From: Macrosoma leucophasiata | Taxonomy: Eukaryota; Arthropoda; Insecta; Lepidoptera; Hedylidae | Reading direction: 5' to 3' | NCBI GenBank assembly: GCA_036365455.1 | Contig: JAWQUS010000020.1 | Coordinates: 2,329,001 to 2,393,000 of the forward strand | Length of the DNA: 64,000 bases | In this document: piece after piece, positions 32,901 through 44,161 of the stretch | Numbering within the stretch: position 1 is the first letter of the stretch | Layout: each line of letters opens with the position of its first letter | The notes under the pieces: generated by a model | What the model was told of the DNA's origin: nothing | Seen by the model: the letters and a program-made list of their open reading frames with translations, nothing else | Databases searched by the model: none | Translations under genes and position numbers: made by a program

Positions 32901-33431
32901 TTGGACACACTTTTCTTTCACATGTTCACCACTAGCAATACTGTTTTTTGTATAAGTTTCTTTGTTATCATGATAACTGTATCACTTCGAAGCATATTTC
33001 TTGATACCTGCAAAGTTCTTGGAGTTTTATCAGATAGGCATTTGCTTTTTTTTTTTTTTACTTTTTGTTTTTCTTACAACACAACACAGACCAATAATTA
33101 CTTGTCACTTTCTATCTGTCAGCGGATTACAAATATCGGATAGATCGGATAGTCGTCACGGTATTGTTAGTGGTGATGATTGAATGGTGGTGAATAACTT
33201 GGTTTTTTTTTTTTTTCTTTCTTAGTATTGTGTATTTTTGTATGTATTAATGATGTTTTTCTTTTTTTTTTAATCCTATCTGCTTTAGTCAACCGGCAGG
33301 TCGTTAAAGGTACATATATATTTTCTTTTCTTTTTTGTTTCAAATAATATTTTTTTTCCCTACTTATTTCAATCTTGAAGTATAGAGTTTATTTAAGTGT
33401 ATTTTATAAGTTTTTTTTTTTTTTTTTTTTA
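32901..33431 (+). other. Inter-ORF spacer of the LINE
   Basis: 531 bases between ORF1 stop and ORF2 start, T-rich, with several T runs (33047-33058, 33203-33216, 33265-33276) and about 21 T interrupted once directly before the ORF2 ATG. How ORF2 is translated (reinitiation, internal entry or separate RNA) cannot be told. Confidence 0.5.
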
Positions 33432-36362
33432 ATGTCTGACGACGATACTTTTTACTCGGCTACTAGCAATAGTGATCGATCTTCTTTTTCGTACTCTTCT
33501 TTAGACGATTCCTTTCCGCCCAATTCTACATTGAAGGAACAACTGCAGCAATTTCCGAACTGTTTACATGTCTGCCATATAAACGCTCAAAGTGTACCTC
33601 AGCACTATTCTGAGCTTCTGAATTTATTCTCTGATATTTCACTACATGCGTTGCTTATTTCAGAAAGTTGGCTCAAGCCCGAGCTATCTTCTACCTCTTT
33701 TAGTCTTCCGAACTTTATTCTAATACGTAATGATCGTACGGGTAAACGTGCCGGGGGTGTTGCTATTTATCTTCGTAGCAACATCCCCTTCAAAATTATC
33801 TTTTCATCGCCTTCACACTATAGCGGGAATCCCGAATATCTTTTTATTGAGATTACTGTCAACGGGTCTAAAGCTGTTCTGGGGGTAGTTTACTGTCCAC
33901 CCACTATCGACTATTTCTCTTGTTTGGAACCTCTTTTAGAATCACTTTCGTCCGAGTATAAACACTTCATAGTCATGGGGGATTTTAACACCGACATGGC
34001 AAGAATCTCTTCGAGATCAACCAAGCTTAAATCAATTCTAGAGTCTACCAATCTGTCTTTACTGCCTCTGAATGCTACACACCAAAATATTAACTTTGAT
34101 GATTCCTGGCTCGATTTGATTATTGCCTCCTCGGTTAACTTTTGCTTAGATCATGGACAATTTTCGGCTCCGGGCCTATCTAGGCATGATTTGATATACT
34201 TATCTTATAATATCAAGCCCCCTAAAATTCGACCTGCTATTGTTTATCTTAGGAATTTTGCTGGTATGGACCATGATAAACTTAAATCCGACGCTTTGTC
34301 AATTGATTGGTCGGCGATCGAAGCTGCTCCAAGTATTGAAGAAAAAGTGACTATACTTAATAGCTCAATTTTACTCTTATTTAATAATCATGCACCGTTG
34401 AAAGCACGTCGCCTCAAACGACCGCCAGCACCGTGGATTACAAGGGGAGTCCGAATGGCGATGCGACGACGTGACAGGGCCTTTCGCACCTTTAAGAGGG
34501 ATCGCAGTGATGTAAATTGGTGTAATTACAAATTAGCAAGAAACCGCTGCAACCAAATGGTAAGAGTTGCCAAACGCCGTTACATCTATGATAACGTATT
34601 GAATTCATCTCCAGCTAATGTATGGAAGTTTATTAAATCCCTTGGTTTCACTAAACTGTCCTTCAACTTCTGCTCGCTACCTTATACACTTGATCATCTC
34701 AACCATCATTTTTCCAGTTCATCATCTCTTGACTACAACACTAAATTAGAAACAATTTGCTTTATTACTTCCATGCCCTCTTTCCCTAATGTCTTTAACT
34801 TTTCTTCAGTCACCAAAGATGAGGTTCACAAAATTCTTTCTTCTCTCAGGTCAAATGCTATCGGTTCTGACTGCGTAAGTCGGAAAATGATTTTTGTAGT
34901 CCTTGAATACATTCTACCCTTCCTAACTCACATTATTAATTTTTCGCTGCAGACTGGTAGTTTTCCGTCTGCTTGGCGTAAAGCCCTTATAACCCTTCTC
35001 CCTAAAGTTCCCAATCCCAATTTAGCTAGTCACTTCAGACCCATATCAATACTTCCATTTTTATCGAAGGTCCTTGAAGCCGTTGTTCAGAAACAGCTTT
35101 CGACGTACGTTTTAAATAATAATCTCCTTACGCAGTTTCAGTCCGGATTTCGTGCTGGTCACAGCACATCAACCGCCCTTCTCAAAGTCATTGATGATGT
35201 TAGGTCCGGTATGGAACGTTCTCAACTCACAGTCCTGGTTCTCATAGACTTCTCCAACGCGTTTAATACCGTTGACCACGACATTCTTCTCGCGGTGCTT
35301 CAGCATATTGGAACCTCATCAACGGCACTGAATTGGTTCACTTCTTATCTTCGTGGTCGCCAGCAGGCAGTTCGCGCTGATCAGAAACTGTCTGATTGGT
35401 GCACTGTTATTACTGGCGTACCCCAAGGCGGAATTCTTTCACCACTTCTTTTTGCATTGTTTATTAACTTAATCACCTCTGTCCTTCGCAGCTCTTACCA
35501 TTTGTATGCAGACGACCTTCAGATATACGCTCAAGCTGACTTACCCAACTTAACTCATGCCATTACTGCAGTTAATAACGATCTTTTAGCGATTTCGGAC
35601 TGGTCAAACAAATTCGGTATATCTGTCAACATCTCGAAATGTCAAGCAATTGTCATAGGTAGTCAGTATTACATCAAGCAACTTGACTTTAACAACCTAC
35701 CGCCTCTACTATTCAACAATTCACCGATTCCGTTTACTGATTGTGTTAAAGACTTAGGACTACATGTTGATTCCACCTTAAGTTGGAAGAAACAGGTTAT
35801 CTCCGTTAGCCAACGCACTACTGCTACACTGCGATCCCTCTATAGGTTAAGAAACTTTCTTCCGTCCAGCACCAAATCTCTTTTAATTCAATCTTTAGTT
35901 ATTCCTACCATTGACTATGCTGACGTTTGTTACTCGGACATCTCTCAAGAACTTCTGAACAAACTGGATCGGCTACTTAATTCTTGTATTCGGTTTATTT
36001 TCGGTTTACGAAAATTTGACCATATATCCTCATTTCGTTCCCAGCTTAACTGGCTTCCCATCCCGCAGAGAAGATCCGCAAGGATGCTCTGTTTACTTTA
36101 TTCTATTATCAATGATCCTTGTTCTCCTACTTATCTGAAATGTAATTTCAACTTTCTTGGCGATTCTCTCAACTACTGTCTGCGTTCATCGGAAAATTTA
36201 ATTCTTCATATACCTTCTCACCAGTCCGGCTTCATGGCCAATTCTTTCACTGTTTCTTCCATTAAACTCTGGAACACGCTGCCCGTTGACATTCGCAAAT
36301 CTCCAAGTAAATTCACTTTCAAGAGGAAATTGCGGCAACACTTTTTGAAATTGTCCTCTTAA
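33432..36362 (+). CDS. LINE ORF2: AP endonuclease and reverse transcriptase (CR1/L2-like)
   Basis: An intact 976-aa polyprotein. The frame is open 57 bases further upstream, but MSDDDTFYSA after the T run is the better start. The endonuclease (about 40-255) has HINAQS, LLISESWL, VMGDFN, LDLIIAS and SRHDLIYL, covering the catalytic Asn, Glu, Asp and His. The RT (about 460-740) has LLPKVPNPN, FRPISILPFLSKVLE, SGFRAGHSTSTAL, LIDFSNAFNTVDHDILL, GVPQGGILSP and the catalytic YADDLQIY. The C-terminal part (LNWLPI, RSSENL, NSFTVSSIKLWNTLP) is typical of CR1/L2-type elements; no RNase H is seen. Catalytic residues are all present, so the protein could be active. Clade naming is by motif only. Confidence 0.9.
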   Translation: MSDDDTFYSATSNSDRSSFSYSSLDDSFPPNSTLKEQLQQFPNCLHVCHINAQSVPQHYSELLNLFSDISLHALLISESWLKPELSSTSFSLPNFILIRNDRTGKRAGGVAIYLRSNIPFKIIFSSPSHYSGNPEYLFIEITVNGSKAVLGVVYCPPTIDYFSCLEPLLESLSSEYKHFIVMGDFNTDMARISSRSTKLKSILESTNLSLLPLNATHQNINFDDSWLDLIIASSVNFCLDHGQFSAPGLSRHDLIYLSYNIKPPKIRPAIVYLRNFAGMDHDKLKSDALSIDWSAIEAAPSIEEKVTILNSSILLLFNNHAPLKARRLKRPPAPWITRGVRMAMRRRDRAFRTFKRDRSDVNWCNYKLARNRCNQMVRVAKRRYIYDNVLNSSPANVWKFIKSLGFTKLSFNFCSLPYTLDHLNHHFSSSSSLDYNTKLETICFITSMPSFPNVFNFSSVTKDEVHKILSSLRSNAIGSDCVSRKMIFVVLEYILPFLTHIINFSLQTGSFPSAWRKALITLLPKVPNPNLASHFRPISILPFLSKVLEAVVQKQLSTYVLNNNLLTQFQSGFRAGHSTSTALLKVIDDVRSGMERSQLTVLVLIDFSNAFNTVDHDILLAVLQHIGTSSTALNWFTSYLRGRQQAVRADQKLSDWCTVITGVPQGGILSPLLFALFINLITSVLRSSYHLYADDLQIYAQADLPNLTHAITAVNNDLLAISDWSNKFGISVNISKCQAIVIGSQYYIKQLDFNNLPPLLFNNSPIPFTDCVKDLGLHVDSTLSWKKQVISVSQRTTATLRSLYRLRNFLPSSTKSLLIQSLVIPTIDYADVCYSDISQELLNKLDRLLNSCIRFIFGLRKFDHISSFRSQLNWLPIPQRRSARMLCLLYSIINDPCSPTYLKCNFNFLGDSLNYCLRSSENLILHIPSHQSGFMANSFTVSSIKLWNTLPVDIRKSPSKFTFKRKLRQHFLKLSS

Positions 36363-36700
36363 CTTCTATTGTAATGAATCAATATCCTTTCGTCGTTTAT
36401 TTATTTTATGTAGGTATAATAATTAAACAATATATATATTTATATGTATTATACTGTATATAAGTATTATTTGTATGTAATGTACGATATTATTATTACT
36501 ATTATTATTTACTATTATTATTTTTTGTAAATGATAAACTATGTACTACATTTTGTTTTTAAGATTTTCCATTTGCACCTTCCACAACGCTGTTCTACTA
36601 CCCAAAGGTTGGCTGTCAGAGAATGCCTTGTGGCATTAAGCCCGCCTTATGTACTGAGTGCATTAAAGTGTAAATAAATAAATAAATAAATAAATAAAAC
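36363..36700 (+). other. LINE 3' UTR with (AAAT)n tail
   Basis: Non-coding end of the same element. It contains CCAAAGGTTGGCTGTCAGAG, TGCCTTGTGGCATTAAGCCC and then AAATAAATAAAT repeats (about 36673-36698). The CCAAAGGTTG..TG..AGA...AAG.CCGCCT block is shared with the 3' end of the related element at 48953-49005 and includes a small hairpin (TGCC/GGCA), a probable RT recognition structure (inference). Confidence 0.75.
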
Positions 36701-36744
36701 ACTCCGGAACACAATATTAACGTGCCCTTTACAAATCATGACAG

Positions 36745-36950
36745 ACTAGCTGTGCCCGCGACTTCGCCCGAGTGAGAATTTATCATTGTTCAGTATCTAC
36801 CCGGACGAAGTCGTGGGCGCAGCTAATATAAAAGTAGCCTAAGTTACTCCTTATTACATCAGCTATCTGGCAGTGAAAGTCCCGTCAAAATCGGTTCAGC
36901 CGTTCCCAAGATTAGCCCCGCCAAATAGACAGACAGACAAAAATTGTAAA
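36745..36950 (+). repeat. Interspersed repeat family J (gcccgcgacttcg type), copy 1
   Basis: CTAGCTGTGCCCGCGACTTC, an internal near-mirror GGACGAAGTCGTGGGCGCAG, AGTCCCGTCAAAATCGGTTC, AGCCGTTCCCAAGATTAGCC, AGACAGACAGACAAAAATT. The same unit lies inverted at 39405-39605, and relatives are at 29458, 39615, 43795 and 57785. Confidence 0.7.
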
Positions 36951-37239
36951 AAATGTTGTTTTGGTATATGTAGCGAGTATACATACATATATGCATTTAG
37001 TAAAAAGCGGTTATTTTTATATTACAACATGACACTTCAATTTTATTTATTTGTATAGATGTGAGAGCAGAACTGTTTGGCGACATGAAAGTGTCCAGCA
37101 GAGTTGAGTATGAAGCGGCAGACGGGCAGGCGCCGCGGCGGTATAGACCACAGACCACACGTGTAATCTCGTTCTCAAATCGAATATATCCAAAAAAAAC
37201 CTTTATAGCTACCTAGTTCCGGTAGTTACAGGCATCATC

Positions 37240-37505
37240 ATCATACCAGCCGAAAGACGTCCACAGCTGGACAAAAGCCTCCTCCAAAGATTGCCACAAC
37301 TATCGGTCCCGCAACCTTCAACAGGTCGTCGGTCCATCTCGTGGGGGGCTTGCCTACGCTTCATCTTGCGGTACGCGGTCGCCATTCAAGAATTTCCTGC
37401 CCCAACGGCCGTCAGTTCTTCGAGCTATGTGCTCTGCCCACTGCCACTTGAGTTTCGCTATTCGGTGAGCTATGTCGGTCACTTCGGTTCTCATGCGCGA
37501 TCTCA
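37240..37505 (-). pseudogene. RTE/BovB-type LINE tail (family I), copy 2
   Basis: Plus strand GAAAGACGTCCACAGCTGGA, AAAGCCTCCTCCAAAGATTG, GGTCGTCGGTCCATCTCGTG and CTTGAGTTTCGCTATTCGGT. Same C-terminal RTE domain as 26415-26706 on the minus strand, with frameshifts. Confidence 0.75.
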
Positions 37506-37509
37506 TCAC

Positions 37510-38226
37510 GCAAAGACTGTGAGCACTGGCAAAACGAACCTACATGCGTTAAAGCGATTTTCATGTCTCGGTAAAAACTAGGCGTCCCAAAAACAGCCAC
37601 CGTATCTAAGACATCTCAAAGGCATCTTTGTCGTGACTTTTGAAGTCACGACAAAGGTTTTCTTTGAATGATTCTCCTGAATACCCAGAAACTACCGTGT
37701 TTTATGGATTGCTATGAGTAGCAGTCAAACTTGTAAAAATATCCTAGACCACAACATTGAGGCGTGTCCTATGCCAATCAAATCACCAATGAGACACCTT
37801 ATCGCTGAAAGCCTGCCTGCCTGTAAAACTGTGTAGCTGCTTGAATCGTTAAAAAATGCATGATACAATACAATATCAAGAAGGATACGCCTCCAAATTA
37901 TATCACCGATGTGAATTCGACTACGATGTGACAGCGAAACCGTTTAGCAACATAAAGGCGACCAACACAATTGGGTATGACGCGAGCAGGCGCCGTGGCC
38001 GGCTTTTGTATGCCCGTGATGGACGTCTGTATAGAGCTCACGTGTGGTCCCGTTTGGGAGACTATTATCCGTACAATTCAACTGTGCCGCTCTCGAGCTA
38101 TGAGTGACGATTGCGCGAATACACGTCTATCAATGTAAATTAGTTGTTGATGCGAATTTTGGGCAAGGCACAATCTAAATTTGGAGAAATATGTACGGAT
38201 ACCCCGTGTTTTTAATTATTATTATT
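37510..38226. other. No gene recognised
   Basis: Contains a short inverted repeat TTTGTCGTGACTT / AAGTCACGACAAA at 37627-37653 and an 83-codon open frame (37856-38107) without a known domain. Confidence 0.45.
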
Positions 38227-38238
38227 ACAAAAAATATT

Positions 38239-38354
38239 ATATGTATGAAGAGAATGATGAATGTAGACGAGGCACGAGAGGTTTGTCAGAACCGGGTTAT
38301 CTGGCGCTCTACACTCTCTGCCTACCCCGTTAGGGACCTGTTACATACATACAT
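38239..38354 (+). pseudogene. Very short RTE (family F) insertion
   Basis: 116 bases only: the last codons (MKRMMNVDEAREVCQNRVIW, SAYPVRDL) and the ACAT-repeat tail. Flanked by a 12-bp duplication ACAAAAAATATT (38227-38238, 38355-38366), showing a complete, severely 5'-truncated insertion event. Confidence 0.88.
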
Positions 38355-38366
38355 ACAAAAAATATT

Positions 38367-39175
38367 GAAAATCTTTCAAGTGTGGTATGATATTTGAAGA
38401 GTTCCCTCGATTTCTCCAGGATCTCATCATCATATATTGACATGGTTACAATGGGTTTTTTTACCAACTGTGAGGCAAACCCTTTCAAACAAAACATCCA
38501 AATCGGTAAAGGCGTTTTCAAATTATCGGGGAATATACATTAAAAAAAAGAAGATCCGGACGAATTGAGAACCTCCTCCTTTTTTCGAAGTTGGTTAACA
38601 AAAAGCTTTCGAGGCTTCAACATTGCTTTATACAAATCTCCTATAGTTTTTTTACAAACTAACAGAACTAAGTATACGTATATGATTCTAGTGCTTCCAA
38701 TATAGGTATTGCTTTGCATGGCCAATACCGGTATTGGAAGCATTAGATTCCCTTAAAAGCTGCTAATAAAAACTCAGGTAGGTCTACCAAATTCAGTATC
38801 GGGTAAGAAGATCGACTTCACCAACTTAATATGCTATGTACAGGAGGAAATATGAAAGCAATATAACATACAAGTAAACATTACTAGGAAATACATGAAA
38901 TGTACGTGAGTTACATTCCGGTCCTTTGAGGACCTGTTAAGATCTCTAGTTGCCTTATTGATGGCAGCAAATCTATAATACAATACATTTCTTAAGAATT
39001 ATGAATTAAAACATCATTACGGTCAGTTCAATAAAACAGTTATTATAAAGTATGATTTGGTCACTACGTATTAATGATAAGTTCAATTTTTCTTGTTGTC
39101 AGAAACCTTTTCTGGAGAAAGATTGACAACTGTAAACGTTCAAGTCAATATCAATAAAATTTAATCAATTATTGT
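38367..39175. other. No gene; decayed repeats
   Basis: The phrase CCTCCTCCTTTTTTCGAAGT near 38570 recurs at 41756-41780. CCAATA.AGGTATTG phrases at 38696-38740 form a short inverted pair (TGCTTCCAATATAGGTATTG / CCAATACCGGTATTGGAAGCA). Confidence 0.45.
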
Positions 39176-39179
39176 GTAT

Positions 39180-39335
39180 TTTCAATTTTCTAAGTTTCCC
39201 AGTACCTCCGAGTTTGGTAATGTACCCGGAGACGTCAACATGAACGCCACCTGTTACATGGGCCAACACGTAATCGGCGAGTCGAGGCTGGTTGCATGTA
39301 TGCTTGCATTAACCTCTGCTTTACCTATATGTATG
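39180..39335 (+). repeat. SINE family G, partial
   Basis: TTTCAATTTTCTAAGTTTCC, TACCCGGAGACGTCAAC, CCACCTGTTACATGGGCCAA and GTAATCGGCGAGTCG match the body at 43260-43375. Confidence 0.7.
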
Positions 39336-39404
39336 TATACACGGTACATGTACCAAAACAACATTAAAATAAAATAAAAATAAAATACGCTTACACTCAC
39401 AGCT

Positions 39405-39840
39405 TTTGCACACATTGTTTGCCATTTTTGTCTGTCTGTCTAATATGTCTAATCTCGGGAACGGCTGGACCGATTTCGACGGGACTTTCATTGACAGAAG
39501 GCTTATGTAACATAGGCTACTTTTATACTAGCTGCGACCACGGCTTCGTCCGGGTAGATACTGAACAATAATAAATTCTCACGCGGACGAAGTCGCGGGC
39601 ACAGCTAGCCTAATATAAAATTCTCGTGTCACGGTGTTTGTAACAATATTCCTCCGAAACGGCTGTACCGATCGATCATTATGAAATTTTCTGTGCATCT
39701 TCGGTAGGTATGAGAATCGGTTGTAGTTTATTTGTTTTTTTTTTTTATCCCTAAATGGTAAAAGTGATTCTCCCGAAATTTTTTGCCATATAATTTTTTT
39801 ATACCTCTAAGGCAATACGAAGTTCGTCGGGACAGCTAGT
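39405..39840 (-). repeat. Two family J type repeats side by side
   Basis: 39405-39605 is the reverse of 36745-36950 (GTCTGTCTGTCTAATATG, GGGAACGGCTGGACCGATTT, ACGAAGTCGCGGGCACAGCT). 39615-39840 is a related unit (CGTGTCACGGTGTTTG, CCGAAACGGCTGTACCGATC, AAGTTCGTCGGGACAGCTAG) of a kind common in insects. Confidence 0.65.
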
Positions 39841-40139
39841 TAATGCTATAAAAACAATTAGAATTGTAACTGAAGACTACTATGAACAAAACAAAAACAA
39901 GTGGACTTAGACTTTCAATGAGAGGACTAAATATTATAATTCTAACAAGTTACCAATACAGGACTTGCACGATTAATTCTATTGGCTAGGGTAGACAGGA
40001 CAGGAGTTTAAAGGCTGGAGCTGTTTTTATGTTTAAAACTATATTGCAGTTCATAGATCTCGGAGAAATGAAGATGCTGGATCTAGTCGTATTTTGATTG
40101 TTTGGTTTGTTTGTATTGATATTTTTATACACTTACACT

Positions 40140-40335
40140 ATCAGCCCGACACCCGTGTCGTGGCTGCCGTTGTTCAAATACAAAACCCAGACCCGAAACA
40201 AATATCTGTAGTTGTAGGCCATACAAATATTTGTCCCGGTGTGAGGATTGAACCCTTGAGCCTCGTTTTAAACGGTCGTCACACACCGCTTTGCTGTCAA
40301 TTCCGGTGCCGATCGCTTTCCATAGCGAGAACGGC
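40140..40335 (-). mobile_element. tRNA-derived SINE, minus orientation (family K)
   Basis: Plus strand AACCCAGACCCGAAACAAAT, CCATACAAATATTTGTCCCG and GTGAGGATTGAACCC; the last is the complement of a B box (GGGTTCAATCC). A relative lies at 45290-45410 (CAAACCCGAAACAAATATCA, CATACAAATATTTGCCC). Confidence 0.6.
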
Positions 40336-40492
40336 ATGCTATATTTTGTGCAAGATAATGTCATTGTATAAAACATTTTAGATTTTCTTAGAAATCAATT
40401 GATGAGATGCAGAGAAATCAATTTCCACATGTTTTTAATGGAAATGACTTTTGACCGGTCATGAGTATTGACAGAAACATATACATAGAACA

Positions 40493-40797
40493 CATAGAGC
40501 AACACGAGCCACCGGAGGGGAGTAGCCATAGCGTTTATAACCGATGCAAAACAGTCTCGTCAGTTTGGGGAGGGAGGGGGAACTACGTATGCAATACACA
40601 ACAACAAACACACACACTACAAAAATCGTCTATTACTACGAAACTCACAACTTGACTTTAACAAAATACATAAACGATTTCACGCACACATTTAAACATC
40701 TGGGTGATAGGCATAGGTACACTAGTAAGTACTTGTAGGTACTTTGACAGAGAGGGAAAGCTTGCATATGGCTACTCCCCTCCCGTGTTGCTCTATG
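40493..40797 (+). mobile_element. hAT-type MITE, family B copy 2
   Basis: 305 bp, from CATAGAGCAACACGAGCCAC to GTGTTGCTCTATG, with an exact 8-bp duplication ATAGAACA (40485-40492, 40798-40805). The terminal repeat is shortened by loss of the CCGCGGCGG part. Confidence 0.9.
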
Positions 40798-40869
40798 ATA
40801 GAACAGTACTAAGAAGATTACCTAAAGTGCAAAGTAATACCACGACAGTTCTAACATAATTTCAAGAGG

Positions 40870-41235
40870 GTTGTATGAGACAGACCGTACCTTTTAACCA
40901 GGTGGAATGTCTTCGCATTCAACCGGCTCTCTAGAGGGAAAGAGTCGGGATATGAGAGACTGGAACCCTTTATAACCACCTCAGTGCCGACTTCAGTGCA
41001 CAAAGGTGGGGAGGGAGGGGAGAAACAAGTATACTAAAACACTGCGCCGGTTCCTCCCAACGCACTTCGCCTGCATAAGTGACAGCCCCATTCTGCGCAT
41101 ACCACAACCATCTGCGGCTACCACGGTCGCCATCTTCACGGAACCGGCCGCCCGCGATTCATTCCCCCTTTTAGTCGCCTCTTACGACAGGCAGAGGATA
41201 CCTCAGTCCTATTCTACAAGCCCGGTACTGCAGGG
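40870..41235. repeat. Unassigned lepidopteran-type repeat
   Basis: Contains AGTCGCCTCTTACGACAGGC and CCCGGTACTGCAGGGCG, phrases I associate with dispersed lepidopteran repeats. A 92-codon open frame (41006-41284) overlaps but shows no domain. Confidence 0.4.
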
Positions 41236-41464
41236 CGCGAAACAGACCGTACCTACTAAAGACGCAGCGCGGTGTTGCGTGTAAGTGCGCTTTTAGGTTT
41301 AAGGACAAATATAACTTAATCTAAACCACACAATAAGGTAACAAAACAACTAAACTCAGACTTCAATGAGTGAACTAAAAATAGTTGCAACAAGCCACCA
41401 ATCCAGGACATGTACGTACTAAGGCTCGGCGCAAACGAGCTATCGATCGGAGCCACAATGGTTT

Positions 41465-41735
41465 ACTTATTGAGAATCCAGTGAAGGAGCTCGAGGGTGT
41501 AAGCACGACCGAATTACGTCATTTACTTACACTAAATAAAAGCGTTCAGCGCTTGCATGTTCAGGTGGTAATATTATTATATGGCCCTGTTATTTCCCGT
41601 GCAAAGGAACAATAGCTTAGGCCCCTGGAGTGGCAACGCACAGTGAAATCTCTGGTGTTTGTATAGTGATGTTACAGTATTAAATTAACAATAATTGTGA
41701 ACTGCATACTTGTTTGTCACTTTCAAGACAGAAAA
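41465..41735 (+). repeat. Family A repeat, decayed
   Basis: CAGTGAAGGAGCTCGAGGGT, AAAAGCGTTCAGCGC, TTAGGCCCCTGGAGTGGCAA and CATACTTGTTTGTCACTTTC follow the family A order with many changes. Confidence 0.65.
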
Positions 41736-41789
41736 AAGATTCCGACGAATTGATAACCTCCTGCTTTTTTCGAAGTCGGTTAAAAAAGT

Positions 41790-42570
41790 AATACGTCGCT
41801 CTTTGTGAGGCTTGGCACAAAGAGGCACAAAGATACTTTTGACTTGAGATAACTTCTTCAATGCTCAACCGCTGGTGGCTCATGTGCGCTCAGCCTATTT
41901 CTATCCTCTAAGACAGACAAGAGTTAATGTGGTGGTCCAAACACCTATGAATAATGCAGGTGACACACGCGCGGGAAATAAAGATACAGGATACAGATCC
42001 GGTTCCTCTCCGGTCCGTAGGGCTGTCACACAAGCCGCGTCGGCAAAACGCTCAACTCATACACCACAAGGCAACCTGTAGGTACCTATTGTGCAGTTTA
42101 AATAATCATCTAGAAAAAAAAGGCTAGATTTCAATGTTGGTGCAGTGCTGCTCAGACTTAGGTTAGTTCTTTTGCGGAGATTATCATAGGAGCAGGCAGC
42201 TTGGGTGTGGTGGACTACGTCCGTGAGCTTTATCACAAATGCTTCATAATATCATTTAAAACTGAAACGGAAACATTGAAAACCATTTCAAATAAAAAAA
42301 AGGACTATTGAACAAGTTTAAAAACAATTCAATAAATAGCTCGAATTCACCTCTTTTAGATACTCTTTGGACCGAACAGCTTTCAAACTGGGGCAAATCC
42401 GGAAAATAGTGGTAGCCCTGAGCTCGTGGCATAGGGTTGAATGATTTGTTAACGAGATTTTGAGGACACCATTAAATGTCAGCCATGATTGATGACTGAC
42501 ACGAACAAGCTCGATAGCTAATCAGGTTGTTAATAGTATTGGCATGATTCGGGCGTTATAAAATAGTTAA
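41790..42570. other. No gene recognised
   Basis: A 68-codon open frame (41875-42081) is Ser/Arg/Thr-rich and without domain. Nothing else was supported. Confidence 0.4.
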
Positions 42571-42711
42571 ACCCCCTTATTCATAAACGCATTTTAGCTT
42601 AAGTGTTGCTAATCTCTCCTTTGTCTTTGCTATTCTGCACATTTGCAACAGACAAAGACAAAGCATTCTATAGCTAAGACGTATCTAATGTACGTTTATG
42701 AATAAAGGGGT
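42571..42711. mobile_element. Small MITE, family D copy 2
   Basis: ACCCCCTTATTCATAAACGC at the left, ACGTTTATGAATAAAGGGGT at the right, same interior as 8973-9119. Confidence 0.75.
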
Positions 42712-43150
42712 AAGAATCTAGTTTTTTTTATTCATTTTCACCTTCCCACAGAACATTTTTCACGTATGAATTAAGATCCCTTCACATCTCGATCACTTTG
42801 TCTGATCTGAGGAAAACGAAAGAGAACTAAAAGAGCGGGTTTGCCATTATTTTCAGAGAGCTTTATGGACCAAGATTGACCCCAATTAGGAGAATCAAAG
42901 GCTGATAAGCTGTATGGATGTAATCCCAAAATAGATTATATTAGAAGTAACGAAGCAATATTGAGAATCGTGTAAAAATAAAAATATAAGATTAAAGGTC
43001 CAAAAAAAGGTTGATGAAACACAACTCTACACGCCAAATGATAATGATCGACAGGGAGAACTACAACAGATTAGGATTCCGAAGACCAAGTGTCTTTAAT
43101 TCAAGGCTACACGAACTTGTAGCGTATCCTAAGCACACTGCTCAAAACTG

Positions 43151-43437
43151 CCCCAGCAGTCTAGCGGTAGTAGGCCACCACTACGCTAGGGCCCTGGTTT
43201 CGATTCTCGGGGGCTATCAGAAATAATAGTGTAAAATCCTTTATCTCTGGTTCTATAAGGATTTTCCATTTTCTGTAAGTTTTCCATTACCTCGAAGTTT
43301 GAAAATGTGCCCGCAGATGTCAACAGGCTCGCCACCTGTTACATGGGGCAAAACGTAATCGGCGAATCGCGAGTGCTTGCTTGAATGTGTGTACCTCTGC
43401 CGACTCCTTCGGGGATTACAGGCGTGAACTTGCGTTT
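43151..43437 (+). mobile_element. tRNA-headed SINE, family G, near complete
   Basis: Head CCCCAGCAGTCTAGCGGTAG ... GGTTTCGATTCTCGG carries an A-box-like (TAGCGGTAGTAGG) and a B-box-like (GGTTTCGATTC) element. The body follows (CCTTTATCTCTGGTTC, TTTTCCATTTTCTG, CCACCTGTTACATGGGG) and ends CTTCGGGGATTACAGGCGTG. This gives the structure for the headless pieces at 23160, 30238 and 39180. Internal Pol III promoter expected. Confidence 0.72.
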
Positions 43438-43794
43438 CACGTTCTAAGCGCACTATTTACAACATTTTACTGTGGCCATAGCGGTGTTGTGACACGCGGA
43501 CATGACGTGAATTCTAGATGTGAATATATGAATAACTTCCACAATAGTAATTTTCAATTCGCAGAATCGCCTTTGAAGATGGCTCGGTTTTTTTAATCAG
43601 CTTACAATGTTGGGAATCGAGACGGTATCAACTCTAACATTTTGTTTATTTTGAAAGATTATGTTCTCAATCCCATAATATTAGGTGGATTTATAATTCA
43701 GGCACTTTTATACATTTAGCATTATTGAATGTAGATCTAAATCTATACTTTCAAATACCTACAAAAAAACGATCAAGATGTAATCTTTTATTAT

Positions 43795-43935
43795 CCACTA
43801 GCTATTGCCCGCGGCTTCGCTCGCGTGTAAATTTGGTCTGTCAAATGAAGTTAATATTATAGATGAACAATGAAAATCGTTCAATTTCTATAAAACAGAA
43901 CCTGGCGTGTGCTGGCGTCGCTATATTATGCTAAT
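43795..43935 (+). repeat. Family J type fragment
   Basis: CTAGCTATTGCCCGCGGCTT, CGCTCGCGTGTAAATTTGG, a repeat start common in insects. Confidence 0.5.
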
Positions 43936-44161
43936 GTCGAATTTATTTTCGTTCATCGACTTTCGTGTTTACAAATTGTATGCTAATATACTAAAATCCT
44001 GTTATTTGTCGTTAAAATGCATAATTATATATTTTATTACAACAATGAATTATACAAAAACATATGAATAATATTAGAAAAGATAACCTTACAGCATAAA
44101 TTTATTATTATAAAAAAAATGGCCTCTCCGAAAACAGTGATTATGTTTATTTATAACGAAT

